Assembly (NCBI RefSeq): GCF_022496765.1
Contig: NZ_VANV01000017.1
Coordinates: forward strand, 1-64,000
Source: Acidaminobacter sp. JC074
Lineage (GTDB): Bacteria > Bacillota > Clostridia > Peptostreptococcales > Acidaminobacteraceae
DNA length: 64,000 nucleotides
Direction: 5' to 3'
In this document: piece by piece, positions 35,733 to 44,798 of the stretch
How positions within the stretch are numbered: the stretch's first letter is position 1
Layout of the letters: each line of letters begins with the position of its first letter
The notes under the pieces: generated by a model
What the model was told of the DNA's origin: nothing
Database searches by the model: none
What the model saw: only the letters and a program-made list of their open reading frames with translations
Made by a program: the position numbers and the translations under genes

Positions 35733-36818
35733 TTAAACGAATGTTACAATCTGTGTAAGACCATCTGATGCCTTAATTAGCTCATATCCAATTTCATTAG
35801 ATCTAGGTAAGTTAAGGTCCCTACTGTTTATCTGATCCGATTTAACAATCAGTTGATATGAATCCTTATGAACAAGTTCTATAGACTGATTGCCACTCGC
35901 GGTGTTTAATACATAATCAATGTATTCTATGAGAACATCTTGTCTTGAGCTTAAAGAATCACAATCTATCAGTTTTATAGATAAATCTTCTTTTTTATCA
36001 ACTGACTCGCCAATTTTTCTGAAGAAGATAGTCTTAAGATAAACCTGATTTATTTTATTTAACTCATCCATCAAGTGACTAGGTATAACAAGCTTAGAGT
36101 AGTGATCATACGCTTCAAGGAACTCACCATGTTTCTCTAAATAGGCTCTTAAAGTATTTGACTTGTTAACGTAAGACCTCTGCGCACCAATATAGACTAT
36201 GATAAAAACAAGAAGCATCCCTAGTATGGCAAAATTAAACACAGTACCAAAGTACAAGTAACCCAATCTTCTTTCAACGATTAAGGTCACAATATACGGT
36301 ATGACTACACCTATAGAGATATAAAAGGCACATATGTACATGTAGATGGTCCTATTAAACTTGACGATGAAAGACTGAATACCTGATAACTTGCCCTTTT
36401 GTAACAAATCATACAAGATATACATAAACAAGACAGTTAACAAGGTCGCTAAGAGCATACCTAAATGACTGGTCAGACTATAGTAACCAGCAATTGAAGC
36501 ACTTAATATCGAAATTGGTAGTTTAAGAGTTCTTACAACAAAGGTCATGGACAAGCCATAATAAAATGTCTTTCTTCCATAAGTGTAAACGACAAAACCG
36601 TAGAGTAAATAACCCATCAGCTGAATCAGATATATTTTTTCTCCCATGGTTGCTTCAAGAACCACCGTTTCAATAACTGATAAGAGTACTGCCCATACCA
36701 ATATTGAAAATCTATTTTTATTTATTTTACCATCACATAAATGTAAGGATAATAAAAGCATAAGTAAGTGTTTAAAGACACCTACTAAAGCGATTAAAAA
36801 TATGATAACGTAATCCAT
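35733..36818 (-). CDS. Membrane protein resembling a GHKL kinase with eroded ATPase domain
   Basis: 361 residues. Six or seven hydrophobic segments (about 5-210) precede a cytoplasmic part with a coiled segment (KSNTLRAYLEKHGEFLEAYD). The end (DVLIEYIDYVLNTASGNQSI, YQLIVKSDQI) aligns in layout with a GHKL ATPase. The N box asparagine and both glycine loops are absent, so kinase activity is unlikely. It follows the intact GHKL kinase gene with one base between. A receptor or inhibitory partner of that kinase is the best guess; the relationship is read by eye from topology and domain order. Confidence 0.6.
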   Translation of the reverse strand: MDYVIIFLIALVGVFKHLLMLLLSLHLCDGKINKNRFSILVWAVLLSVIETVVLEATMGEKIYLIQLMGYLLYGFVVYTYGRKTFYYGLSMTFVVRTLKLPISILSASIAGYYSLTSHLGMLLATLLTVLFMYILYDLLQKGKLSGIQSFIVKFNRTIYMYICAFYISIGVVIPYIVTLIVERRLGYLYFGTVFNFAILGMLLVFIIVYIGAQRSYVNKSNTLRAYLEKHGEFLEAYDHYSKLVIPSHLMDELNKINQVYLKTIFFRKIGESVDKKEDLSIKLIDCDSLSSRQDVLIEYIDYVLNTASGNQSIELVHKDSYQLIVKSDQINSRDLNLPRSNEIGYELIKASDGLTQIVTFV

Positions 36819-36819
36819 T

Positions 36820-38010
36820 TTAAACCTCTTTGAATTTTAGTTCTTTTATGACATGCGTCTCAGTTACCTGAGTCTCAAGTGACATGTTAGGGTGTATATC
36901 TAGTAGGGCCTGCAGACTCTTTAAACCTTGTCCTCGATTTCTACCTTTAGTGGACAGCCACTGGCCTTTTTCTATTTTTAGAGTCTTGTAAGTGTTTTCA
37001 ACTCTAAAATATTTCGCACCATCTTTTTCAGTCAAGAATACCTTTACTAGTTTCGACTCACTTTCTAAAGCATTGTCAACAAGCACGCCAATAGCTCTAG
37101 CCATCTGCAAGTCATCCATATGAACATGCTGAAAATCTGTTTCAAAATGAAAGTCTATTTTTGACTTCATTTTTTTTGCTATTTGAACATGTGTCATTAA
37201 TAGGCCTTGTAATACTGGATGTTTTAAGTCTTTTAAAGCTTGCATAGCTTGAAGATATGCATCATCTTTTTCTTCGTGATAAAGATTTGAAAGCATGTCA
37301 TCTACTGTCTTAGACTGAAATTCTAACATCTTAAACTTCTTATCCAAAATATCATGAACCTTTCTTTGGCGATTTATCAAGACAAAAGTAACAAGTAAAC
37401 CCATAACACCGAAAGAAAGCCCCAGCATCACCATATAGTGACCGGTAGAATCTAGATGTAACTCTATTAAGTCAGAACCTAAAACTGATAAACTCATAAA
37501 TATGTAAGTTGCAATAAGCTGTACTCTAAAGTTAATAATTAACTTTCTAAGTACATTTTTAATCATACCTTTGAAGCGCGAGGTAAGTGCAAGCATTATA
37601 AGTCCATAGAAAACAATCAAACCAATAGAAGTTATCATTTCTAAGTATCTAAAGGTAGCATGAATACCATCTGATCTCATCCAAAATAAAGTCACTATAA
37701 AATAGACCGGTGCAGCAATAATCATCACCACAAAAGAAAGTGCCAAAGATTCACCCAAGGATCTGTTAACAAGCCTTCTTACACACAAGGCCATGATGAT
37801 CAAAAGAAACATCTCTAAACTTCTACCCATCAAAGGATAATCCAGTTGAAGGTAAGACTTAAAAGTCATTACGAAAAAAATAATGAATGTCGAAGTAGCC
37901 ATCCATTTTCTTCTTTCTTGATTGAATGATACATCAAATATCATTACACAAATATATAACATCATTGCTATATGAACCATATCAGCAATTAATCGTATCG
38001 TCAGTAACAT
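36820..38010 (-). CDS. GHKL-type sensor histidine kinase (AgrC/NatK-like)
   Basis: 396 residues. Six or seven hydrophobic segments (about 5-212) precede a dimerisation segment (LKDLKHPVLQGLL, candidate phospho-acceptor H264) and a GHKL ATPase with N-box D312-N313 (IGVLVDNALES) and glycine loop GRNRGQGL (356-363). This is the class used for peptide signals and cell-density sensing in Firmicutes. No LytTR-type response regulator is adjacent, which is unusual. ATG at 38,008-38,010 follows GGGGGGAAC and begins right at the first membrane segment; the 27-residue upstream extension is dropped. Confidence 0.82.
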   Translation of the reverse strand: MLLTIRLIADMVHIAMMLYICVMIFDVSFNQERRKWMATSTFIIFFVMTFKSYLQLDYPLMGRSLEMFLLIIMALCVRRLVNRSLGESLALSFVVMIIAAPVYFIVTLFWMRSDGIHATFRYLEMITSIGLIVFYGLIMLALTSRFKGMIKNVLRKLIINFRVQLIATYIFMSLSVLGSDLIELHLDSTGHYMVMLGLSFGVMGLLVTFVLINRQRKVHDILDKKFKMLEFQSKTVDDMLSNLYHEEKDDAYLQAMQALKDLKHPVLQGLLMTHVQIAKKMKSKIDFHFETDFQHVHMDDLQMARAIGVLVDNALESESKLVKVFLTEKDGAKYFRVENTYKTLKIEKGQWLSTKGRNRGQGLKSLQALLDIHPNMSLETQVTETHVIKELKFKEV

Positions 38011-38083
38011 GTTCCCCCCATAAAAGCGCATATAGTTTATTATATAACAGATTGCAAAAAAATACTTCCGAAAATCGAAAGTA

Positions 38084-39106
38084 TTAGTCATCTATTTGGC
38101 GTTCTAAGGCCATGAGTTCAAAAAGAACATCTTCACTTAAGTCATTCATGAGTTTTTTCCTATAATAAACACCAAGTTCTTCTCTTCTATAGAGTTCTTC
38201 TCTTCTGACTTCAGACCAAGAATGTTTCTTTCTCTTAGTATACAAGTCATAGTCTACTAAACGATTACCTTCTAAATCATATTCCAAGCCAAAGGCTATT
38301 TTCTTTATTTCCTTGATGTCCATATAGGTAAATAAGCGCACCTGATAGACACCAACACTCAGAAATACAAGTGCAGCATCTTTCCCCCATGACTCACCTA
38401 AAATAAGTCCACAGTCTAACTCATCAAGGACCATGGCCAAACGTTTGTAATGAAGGTAGTATTGCTCCTTTGCATCGTATATTTTAATGACAAGCTCCTG
38501 CCAATCCTTGTTCTCAAAACCTGCGTTGACATACTTAACAGTATGATTACCTAAAAACTTAATCAAGTTATTTGAAGACTGACTTGTATAAATGGCCTGA
38601 CTAAAAAAGTCCTGTAAGCCCAGAGGAAGATTAAGTCTTTTTTCTGTGAACATGATGATGGTTCCTGAACCAAACTTTTCATTGATATGGTCAGAAAGGA
38701 TCAGATCTCCCTGTATATCCTTTTGAACGGCCTCTATATACTTGTCTTGGTCACCCGTCGTCCTCATTAGTATCATTCTTGGCGTCGCCCTAATATCTTT
38801 AATCTGAATGTCACCTTTTAATCTGACAAGCTCAATCAAGACATCTTCACAATCCCTTTCAATGGCAGCGACATAGACAACATCGCCACCTGCAATAGAC
38901 AAATTAGACTTCATTTTATCTGTCACCAGAATAATGGTCATACCTTCATCAAAGAGAGAAATCATATTTAGATAAGCATCGTACATATCCTCAGAATGAC
39001 TGATGACCATTCTTAACTTAAATACATGATCCAGTGATTGAATCAAATTCTCACAGTTATCACTCTCAACCACTAAATGTTTAGGCGCTTCTCTTACAAT
39101 ATTCAT
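38084..39106 (-). CDS. Protein of unknown function in the kinase unit
   Basis: 340 residues, soluble, not recognised. The first about 100 residues alternate strands and helices (HLVVESDNCENLIQSL, MTIILVTDKM with D63). This recalls a receiver domain lacking some signature residues, but the resemblance is weak. The second half is charged and Tyr-rich, ending in an Arg/Glu-rich helix (VRREELYRREELGVYYRKKL). It lies 7 bases after the metallophosphoesterase gene and 73 before the GHKL kinase, so it belongs to the same unit. If it is a divergent response regulator it would fill the missing partner role; that is speculation. Confidence 0.6.
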   Translation of the reverse strand: MNIVREAPKHLVVESDNCENLIQSLDHVFKLRMVISHSEDMYDAYLNMISLFDEGMTIILVTDKMKSNLSIAGGDVVYVAAIERDCEDVLIELVRLKGDIQIKDIRATPRMILMRTTGDQDKYIEAVQKDIQGDLILSDHINEKFGSGTIIMFTEKRLNLPLGLQDFFSQAIYTSQSSNNLIKFLGNHTVKYVNAGFENKDWQELVIKIYDAKEQYYLHYKRLAMVLDELDCGLILGESWGKDAALVFLSVGVYQVRLFTYMDIKEIKKIAFGLEYDLEGNRLVDYDLYTKRKKHSWSEVRREELYRREELGVYYRKKLMNDLSEDVLFELMALERQIDD

Positions 39107-39113
39107 TAATACC

Positions 39114-39707
39114 TCACAGTCCTATCTTAAACTTTCTCTGCCTGTAATCATCTGTATCCTTAGGATAAGAAATCATTGCAATATCCTTAGAATGAGCGTC
39201 TATTACATAGACACCATCTAAACCATTTAAAAGAATTCTCTTACCAAACTCTGTCACTTGGTCATAAGAGTGTCCAAATAAACAGATATCGGCTTCCTTT
39301 GAACATGCTTGATATAAATGTGCCATAGATAGTCTTATGTCTTTAACCTTCATGGTCTTATTCCTGCAAAGCACTTCATCCTCTTCTAGGTATTTCATTA
39401 CGATCTCTTCATCGTCATGATTGCCAAGACACATGACAATATGCTTCTTATTGTTACTTCTTAAAACTCTAAGTAAAGACTGTATCCTTCTTTCATATAT
39501 ATCTATGTCTTTTCTCGAAAGTTCAAGCTTGTAGTTATCTACAAAATCACCTGTATGAACAATCATATCAGGTGAAACCAGCCTTATGATTGTCTCTAAA
39601 AAGCCGAAGGTCATATCTGGTGTATCCGTGATATGCATAACCTTGTAGCTGTAGTTCTCAATGTCTTTTGGTATCTTTCTTTTAATAAACCAATCTAATA
39701 AATGCAT
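39114..39707 (-). CDS. Metallophosphoesterase with variant metal ligands
   Basis: 197 residues of the calcineurin-like phosphoesterase fold. The motifs GDFVDN (D54, D57), GNHDDE (N96, H97) and MAHLYQ (H130) are intact. The first motif reads ITDTPD, where DxH would be expected (Pro30 in place of His), and the last is GHSYD, with Tyr148 instead of the second His of GHxH. Two metal ligands are therefore changed, as in some YfcE-like relatives, and activity is uncertain. It is the first gene of the four-gene signalling unit; substrate unknown. Confidence 0.8.
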   Translation of the reverse strand: MHLLDWFIKRKIPKDIENYSYKVMHITDTPDMTFGFLETIIRLVSPDMIVHTGDFVDNYKLELSRKDIDIYERRIQSLLRVLRSNNKKHIVMCLGNHDDEEIVMKYLEEDEVLCRNKTMKVKDIRLSMAHLYQACSKEADICLFGHSYDQVTEFGKRILLNGLDGVYVIDAHSKDIAMISYPKDTDDYRQRKFKIGL

Positions 39708-39759
39708 ATGTTCCCCCAGTTTATGCTTATTTTATCACAAATAACGCTACAACTTAAAA

Positions 39760-39779
39760 GAAACCGTAACTACGGTTTC
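39760..39779 (-). terminator. Rho-independent terminator after the 160-residue membrane protein
   Basis: GAAACCGTA / TACGGTTTC perfect 9-bp arms, followed by TTTTAAG on the minus strand. Confidence 0.75.
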
Positions 39780-39786
39780 AAAATTT

Positions 39787-40269
39787 TTAACGTGTATAAT
39801 AAGAACCATACCGATCACCTTTAAGGCGATTGTGAATGTACTTAGACCATTCCGAACTGCCTTTGTAATCTTTGGTATCTGTCTTTACTTCTCTTCTTTT
39901 AGAAAAGAAAGCTGCAAATAAAGAAATACCACCAAAGAAGGTTGTAAACATACAGATAAAAGCAGAGGCAAAACCTGCGTAGAAGCTGTTTGTTCTGGCA
40001 TAATAAATAAGCATAATCAAAGCAGATACATTGGCAAAGAACAAGAGTTGATAAGCCGTCAAGATGCCCGCGTAAGACCTTGCACCGCTTTCGGTAAGTA
40101 TCATTGCATCTTCTTTAATAAAACCACCACCTGATAATAGATTTTCAAAACTAAAAGCTGTACCTAAGTATTTGATTATGCTATAGGCAAAGAAAAGAGA
40201 CATACCTAATGAAACAAGTATATTTATGACTATCACAGTTTTTGACAACTTAGAAAATCTGTAGTACAT
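39787..40269 (-). CDS. Membrane protein of unknown function
   Basis: 160 residues. Three hydrophobic segments (about 12-34, 67-88 and 93-121) are separated by an extracytoplasmic Gly-rich loop (ENLLSGGGFIKEDAMILTES). A basic cytoplasmic tail with several Tyr residues ends KGDRYGSYYTR. No family is recognised. Monocistronic: GGGGGC lies before the ATG and a terminator follows. Confidence 0.65.
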   Translation of the reverse strand: MYYRFSKLSKTVIVINILVSLGMSLFFAYSIIKYLGTAFSFENLLSGGGFIKEDAMILTESGARSYAGILTAYQLLFFANVSALIMLIYYARTNSFYAGFASAFICMFTTFFGGISLFAAFFSKRREVKTDTKDYKGSSEWSKYIHNRLKGDRYGSYYTR

Positions 40270-40369
40270 AATGCCCCCTTATTAATATTCAGAAAATTTC
40301 ATCTATTTATAAAAATTATAACAAATAAAATAAGATGTATCAATAAATGGCAATTCCGATAAAAAAAAT

Positions 40370-40383
40370 AGCCATAAATGGCT
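40370..40383 (-). terminator. Rho-independent terminator of the sCache chemoreceptor gene
   Basis: AGCCAT / ATGGCT stem with two loop bases, followed by ATTTTTTTTATC on the minus strand. Confidence 0.7.
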
Positions 40384-42097
40384 AAATTTTAAACTTATTA
40401 ATCAACTCATGTAACTCTTCAATCATCTTGATGTTCATCTGAATGATTTCATTAACATGCTTTGTTTTCTCTGTAATGTCCTGTGTCATAAGTAGAATGT
40501 TTTCAACACCACTTGATTCCTGTGCGGTTGCATCCTGGACTTCATGCATATTATGTGCAATTGAATCAATGGATGAGGTCAACTGTTCTGAAATGGCACT
40601 TAACTCCATCATGATGCCATTAAAGATATCAGCATCGTTTGTGTACCTATCACCAATATCACTTAGCTTATCATAATCAGCCATTACTTTTGAGTCCATA
40701 AATTCTAAAATACCATTGGCATCAGCAATAAGGGTATTTACAGATTTCTGTATACCTTCAACGGTTCTTTGACTGTCTTCAACCATATTGGCTGAGGCTT
40801 CTGCTAACTTACCAACTTCATCTGCTACCACTGCAAAACCTCTACCAGCTTCTCCTGCTCTAGCAGCTTCAATGGACGCATTTAAGGCAAGTAAATTGGT
40901 TTGTGATGTGATATTAAGAATTTCATCTAGTAATTGACTGATCTTAGAGACTTCCTTAGCGTCTTCTATGGCTACTGCCAATCTTTCTTTTACATCTAAA
41001 TACATATCATTTGCATTCTTTTTAGAATGTACAGCGTCTTCTTTAAGTTGAAGGGCTCTTTTACTGACATCACTGGCTTGATCTGCACCTTCTGTTGCTT
41101 TTTCAGCCACAACAGTAATGGCATCTTTAATCTCATCGACTGTATTGGCAACGGTATGGGTTGCAGCTGTTGTCTGCTCAATAACAGCAGAGATATCAGT
41201 TGTTGATGATAAAGTCTTATCGGATGAGTCTTCTAGTACCGCCACGTCACCTGCCATGGTCATGGCATCACGCGTCAGTTCTTCTGATGTCTCAATCATG
41301 TTTTGAAGCAGTTCTCTTAGACCTTCGCTAACCTTGTCAAAGGCCATTGAAATCTTACCCAGTTCATCCTTGCTGGTAATACCAATTGGCTCTCTGAAGT
41401 CTAAATCCTTGTACTGGTTTGTATGCACAATGATGTCTCTTAGTGTCTTGTTTAAAGGAATCACTATAAGCATAATCAAACCAAATGAAAATACAATAAT
41501 GACAAGAGATATAACGATTACATTTCCATAGATATCATTTTTAATTTCTTGTAAATCATCTACGTAAACACCTGTACCAACAACCCAGTCCCATTCCTTA
41601 AAACCTCTAACAAATGAAATCTTTGGCTGCGGCTCTTCTTTACCAGGTTTTGGCCATTGATATCTGACGATACCCTGTCCATTTGATTTAACGGTATCAA
41701 TCATCTCCTGGAAAAAAAGCTTGCCATCTGCATCTTCAAGGCCAAGTACATTGTTTCCGACCAACTGATCTGCAATTGGATGCATCAACATTAAACCATC
41801 TATGTCGTTAACCCAGAAATACTCAACTTCCGAATATCTGAGATTTCTTGTGAAATCAAGTACATCATTTTGGGCTTCTTCTAGTGTTTTTTCACCTGAC
41901 TCATAAAGGGCGAACTGTCTTTGCATCTCTGAATAAGGTAAATCAGTCAATTCCCGCAATTTAACCATAGTCCTTTCCTCAATGATGTTAGAAACCGTTG
42001 GTATAATATAAAATGCGATAAGTGCTGTAAAGACAAGTATAATGAATAATGCTAGAACTATGATTTTATTCCTTAGTTTAACATTTTTAAACGTCAT
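40382..42097 (-). CDS. Methyl-accepting chemotaxis protein with single-Cache (sCache_2) sensor
   Basis: 571 residues. TM1 is at about 11-31. An extracellular single-Cache domain covers about 35-185 with YFWVNDIDGLMLMHP, a QGIVRYQWPKPG segment and GFKEWDWVVGTGVYVDD, the sCache_2 signature. TM2 (about 192-213), HAMP and the signalling domain ([20 protein letters not shown]) follow. sCache_2 receptors often bind small organic acids; the ligand here is unknown. The start follows GGAAGTGATTTT. Monocistronic with a terminator. Confidence 0.93.
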   Translation of the reverse strand: MTFKNVKLRNKIIVLALFIILVFTALIAFYIIPTVSNIIEERTMVKLRELTDLPYSEMQRQFALYESGEKTLEEAQNDVLDFTRNLRYSEVEYFWVNDIDGLMLMHPIADQLVGNNVLGLEDADGKLFFQEMIDTVKSNGQGIVRYQWPKPGKEEPQPKISFVRGFKEWDWVVGTGVYVDDLQEIKNDIYGNVIVISLVIIVFSFGLIMLIVIPLNKTLRDIIVHTNQYKDLDFREPIGITSKDELGKISMAFDKVSEGLRELLQNMIETSEELTRDAMTMAGDVAVLEDSSDKTLSSTTDISAVIEQTTAATHTVANTVDEIKDAITVVAEKATEGADQASDVSKRALQLKEDAVHSKKNANDMYLDVKERLAVAIEDAKEVSKISQLLDEILNITSQTNLLALNASIEAARAGEAGRGFAVVADEVGKLAEASANMVEDSQRTVEGIQKSVNTLIADANGILEFMDSKVMADYDKLSDIGDRYTNDADIFNGIMMELSAISEQLTSSIDSIAHNMHEVQDATAQESSGVENILLMTQDITEKTKHVNEIIQMNIKMIEELHELINKFKI

Positions 42098-42148
42098 AAA
42101 ATCACTTCCTTTTTATCTATATACCCCAATTTCCAGATATTAAAAAAA

Positions 42149-42164
42149 AACAGCATTTGCTGTT
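42149..42164 (-). terminator. Rho-independent terminator of the HAD gene
   Basis: AACAGC / GCTGTT stem with a 4-base loop, then TTTTTTTTTA on the minus strand. Confidence 0.75.
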
Positions 42165-42170
42165 TTTGGA

Positions 42171-42869
42171 TTAAAGGTTTGTTATTTTAATTAAACTGTT
42201 AATGACAGTCAACTGTCTGTACTTAAACTTATGAACCAAATAGTTTGACCAGTGTCTTGAAAGTAAGTAGCTCTTTATCCCTAGTTTCTCAGCACCTAGG
42301 CAGTTCTTTGGTCTGTCATCTACAAAAATAACTTCGTCTGGCTTAAGATTTAAGTCTGTCAAAGCTTGCTGATACATCATAGAAGATGGTTTACATACAC
42401 CAATTTCTGATGATATTACCATAGAATCAAAGTATTTAGTATAATCAGCGTGCATAAAAACATCTCTTAAAGAAGGCCAAGCATCTGATACAACAGCCAT
42501 CTTATAAGACTTATTGGCTTCTAAAAATGGCCTGGCATCTTTATAAAAGACATACTTTTCAGGATTGTAGACCAACTCACGAGCTAAGTCTTCTGCTTGA
42601 TTATCTCTGTCCTTTAGAACAGGAAGTGCATCCAGAAAGATTTCATAACATCTGATAAAATGCTTATATTCTGTGTCTTTATCCAATATGACCTTTTGCT
42701 TGTCTATATACATAAGTCCTTGTATAAAGGCATCTCTTATCTGCTTCTTGGATAAGGATTCAAAGGTCTTCTGATTGACATGATCAAAAAAATTTGGTGT
42801 GATAAACCAGTGCCCGCTGGCAGAATGATTTAAAACTCTACCCGAATCAAGAAGTATCCCCTTTATCAC
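42171..42869 (-). CDS. HAD-superfamily hydrolase with altered nucleophile motif
   Basis: 232 residues. Motif I reads LLDSGRVL: the nucleophile D8 is present, but the second Asp of DxD is Gly10. Motif II/III positions (VVSDAWPS) and motif IV (VIFVDDRPKNCLGAEKLGI) are present. Loss of the acid/base Asp suggests an activity different from ordinary phosphatases or reduced activity. Its start overlaps the stop of a small membrane-protein gene by 4 bases, so the two are translationally coupled. Substrate unknown. Confidence 0.82.
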   Translation of the reverse strand: MIKGILLDSGRVLNHSASGHWFITPNFFDHVNQKTFESLSKKQIRDAFIQGLMYIDKQKVILDKDTEYKHFIRCYEIFLDALPVLKDRDNQAEDLARELVYNPEKYVFYKDARPFLEANKSYKMAVVSDAWPSLRDVFMHADYTKYFDSMVISSEIGVCKPSSMMYQQALTDLNLKPDEVIFVDDRPKNCLGAEKLGIKSYLLSRHWSNYLVHKFKYRQLTVINSLIKITNL

Positions 42870-43177
42870 TGGTCATTCTCCACTTGCTTTAATAGCATGC
42901 CAAACAAATAGAAATCAGCAGATTTGACTTGTTCAGATTCAGAAGTAAAATTACCTATTAAATCAACTGAATAACCTAATCCCAAATACTTGCCAGATCC
43001 ATTTACATCTGCACCGTTCTTATCAGTTATTGTAAACATTGGTTTCTCATAGCGGTAAGTTGTTCTATAATAATCTGTTATGATTACTGTTCCCCACAGA
43101 AGTAAAACGACTATAAATAGTGTGATCCATTTATTGCTTTTTCTCTTTTTTACATATAATTCTGTCTGATACCTCAT
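42866..43177 (-). CDS. Small single-pass membrane protein
   Basis: 103 residues. A basic cytoplasmic start (YVKKRKSNK), one membrane segment (ITLFIVVLLLWGTVIITDYY) and about 65 external residues (PMFTITDKNGADVNGSGKYLG...). No family is recognised. It is translationally coupled to the HAD gene (ATGA overlap). Nothing indicates a specific role. Confidence 0.65.
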   Translation of the reverse strand: MRYQTELYVKKRKSNKWITLFIVVLLLWGTVIITDYYRTTYRYEKPMFTITDKNGADVNGSGKYLGLGYSVDLIGNFTSESEQVKSADFYLFGMLLKQVENDQ

Positions 43178-43257
43178 AGCCCGTCCTTTATCTAATATTC
43201 TCTTATATTATTATACTTCATAAGATACAAAAAGTTTCAAAAAAACATCTTATTTCA

Positions 43258-43872
43258 TTAAAATGAAATATATCGTTTTATATGATTAATTTCTGAAACT
43301 ACCACATCTGCATCAATGGTCTTATCCTTTCCAATGTAGACTGTCTTAAGCCCTGCAGCCTTACCGCATAATACATCTAAGGAACGATCACCTATATAAT
43401 AGGTCTCTTCCTTGTCTAAAGAGTATTTTTCTATTAAATAATTGAGTGCATCAGGATCAGGCTTTCTTTTAAGACCGTCATCACTTGTAAGGATGTCAAC
43501 AAACCATTCTCTTATACCATGAGCTTCTAGAATATCATAGGTTGATAAACCCCTATGGGTATAGATGTAATGTTTACAGCCCAAATCCAGATAATGCTTT
43601 AATACTTCTTTAGCATTTTCTATAAGCTTATAGTCGCTCGCGGCAATTTGATCAGTCAGAGCTTTATAATGAATAAAAAGCTCATTGATATCTAGACCTA
43701 AATCTTCAGCTTGATTTGTCACAAAAGAGACCACTGATGTCTCAATGACTTTATTGTGAATTTCTTCAATAGTAAAAGCCCTATAAGGCTTTAATACTTC
43801 TTGTGTTACCTTAGTAATTCTCTCATATGAGTCTACCAAAGTCCCATCTAAATCCCATATTAGTGTTTTCAT
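43258..43872 (-). CDS. HAD-superfamily phosphatase (phosphoglycolate-phosphatase-like)
   Basis: 204 residues with complete HAD motifs: WDLDGTLVDSYE (DxD at 7 and 9), IYTHRGLSTYDIL, LKRKPDPDALNYL (lysine) and YYIGDRSLDVLCGKAAGL. The helical cap lies between motifs I and II. It resembles Gph/PgmB-like phosphatases; the substrate cannot be told. GAGGTATAT precedes the start. A weak AT-rich inverted repeat (ATTTCATT / AATGAAAT) overlaps its stop. Confidence 0.87.
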   Translation of the reverse strand: MKTLIWDLDGTLVDSYERITKVTQEVLKPYRAFTIEEIHNKVIETSVVSFVTNQAEDLGLDINELFIHYKALTDQIAASDYKLIENAKEVLKHYLDLGCKHYIYTHRGLSTYDILEAHGIREWFVDILTSDDGLKRKPDPDALNYLIEKYSLDKEETYYIGDRSLDVLCGKAAGLKTVYIGKDKTIDADVVVSEINHIKRYISF

Positions 43873-43965
43873 ATATACCTCGCTATTACCATCTTATTAG
43901 ATTTATGCATACTCTTCAAGAAAAATGTGATAATGCAAAGACTAACATAAACAGAGAAAGCAAAA

Positions 43966-43984
43966 AACTGCCATATAGGCAGTT
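43966..43984 (-). terminator. Rho-independent terminator of the sugar ABC transporter operon
   Basis: AACTGCC / GGCAGTT stem with a 5-base loop, followed by TTTTTGC on the minus strand. It overlaps the stop of the last permease gene. Confidence 0.75.
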
Positions 43985-44798
43985 ACTTAATTGAACCATT
44001 TGAGACACCACTTACGATTTGCTTTTGCATAATTAAATAGAATACTATAATTGGTATCACCGAAAGTACAAGACCAGCCATAGCTAAACCATAGTTAGAA
44101 GTATATTTACCATAAAAGACAAATGTAGAAAGCGGGAGTGTTCTTGATTCACTGTGTAATACTAAAGATGGTAATAAGAAATCATTCCATATCCAAAGAG
44201 CGTTGATAATCGATACAGTCGCTGTAACAGGCTTAAGCATCGGAAATATAATCAACCAGAAGACCTGAAGATTGCTCGCGCCATCAATTCTGGCAGCTTC
44301 ATCAATAGCTACTGGAATGTTTTTTACAAAACCATGATACAAGAATGTTGATAAACTAATACCAAATCCTAAGTAGAAAAAAATCAAAGCAGCTCTAGAG
44401 TTTAACATATCAAGCTTGCCATAGATAGACACAAAAGGCACCATGAGAGCTTGAAATGGTATAATCATCGAGGCAACCATAATGAAGAAGATTACTTTAG
44501 AAAACTTGCTCTTACTTCTTGATAAATAATATGCAAACATGGATGCAAAGAATATCAAGACCAAACCACCTATTATAGTAATCAAGAATGAGTTACCGAT
44601 TGCTCTAAAGAAGTCCATCTTTTCCATGGCCTCAGCAAAATTATCAAAAGAGAAAGTCTCAGGTAAACCAAGTGGACTCTTTATGATATCACTCTTCTCT
44701 TTAAATGCATTTAATAAGATCAATAAAAATGGGAAGATATAAAAAACAGCAAGTAATCCACCAACTATATAGAGGATTAAGTTTTTTGATTTTTTCAT
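43983..44798 (-). CDS. Carbohydrate ABC transporter permease (MalG type)
   Basis: 271 residues, six membrane segments. The EAA loop that contacts the ATPase reads EAARIDGASNLQVFWLIIFP. It is the second permease of a CUT1-type importer; its start overlaps the first permease's stop by one base. No ATPase gene is in the operon, so a shared MsmK/MalK-like ATPase elsewhere is expected, common in Firmicutes. The neighbouring GH65/GH3 genes suggest a glucose disaccharide or oligosaccharide as substrate. Confidence 0.93.
   Translation of the reverse strand: MKKSKNLILYIVGGLLAVFYIFPFLLILLNAFKEKSDIIKSPLGLPETFSFDNFAEAMEKMDFFRAIGNSFLITIIGGLVLIFFASMFAYYLSRSKSKFSKVIFFIMVASMIIPFQALMVPFVSIYGKLDMLNSRAALIFFYLGFGISLSTFLYHGFVKNIPVAIDEAARIDGASNLQVFWLIIFPMLKPVTATVSIINALWIWNDFLLPSLVLHSESRTLPLSTFVFYGKYTSNYGLAMAGLVLSVIPIIVFYLIMQKQIVSGVSNGSIK

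Noticed and set aside
36820..38010. AgrC-type peptide quorum-sensing system
   Set aside because: The kinase class fits, but no AgrB protease, AgrD-like peptide gene or LytTR regulator is seen in the neighbourhood.
43252..43269. AT-only inverted repeat ATTTCATT/AATGAAAT as terminator
   Set aside because: Stem is weak and followed by a poor U-tract start; could be chance in AT-rich DNA.
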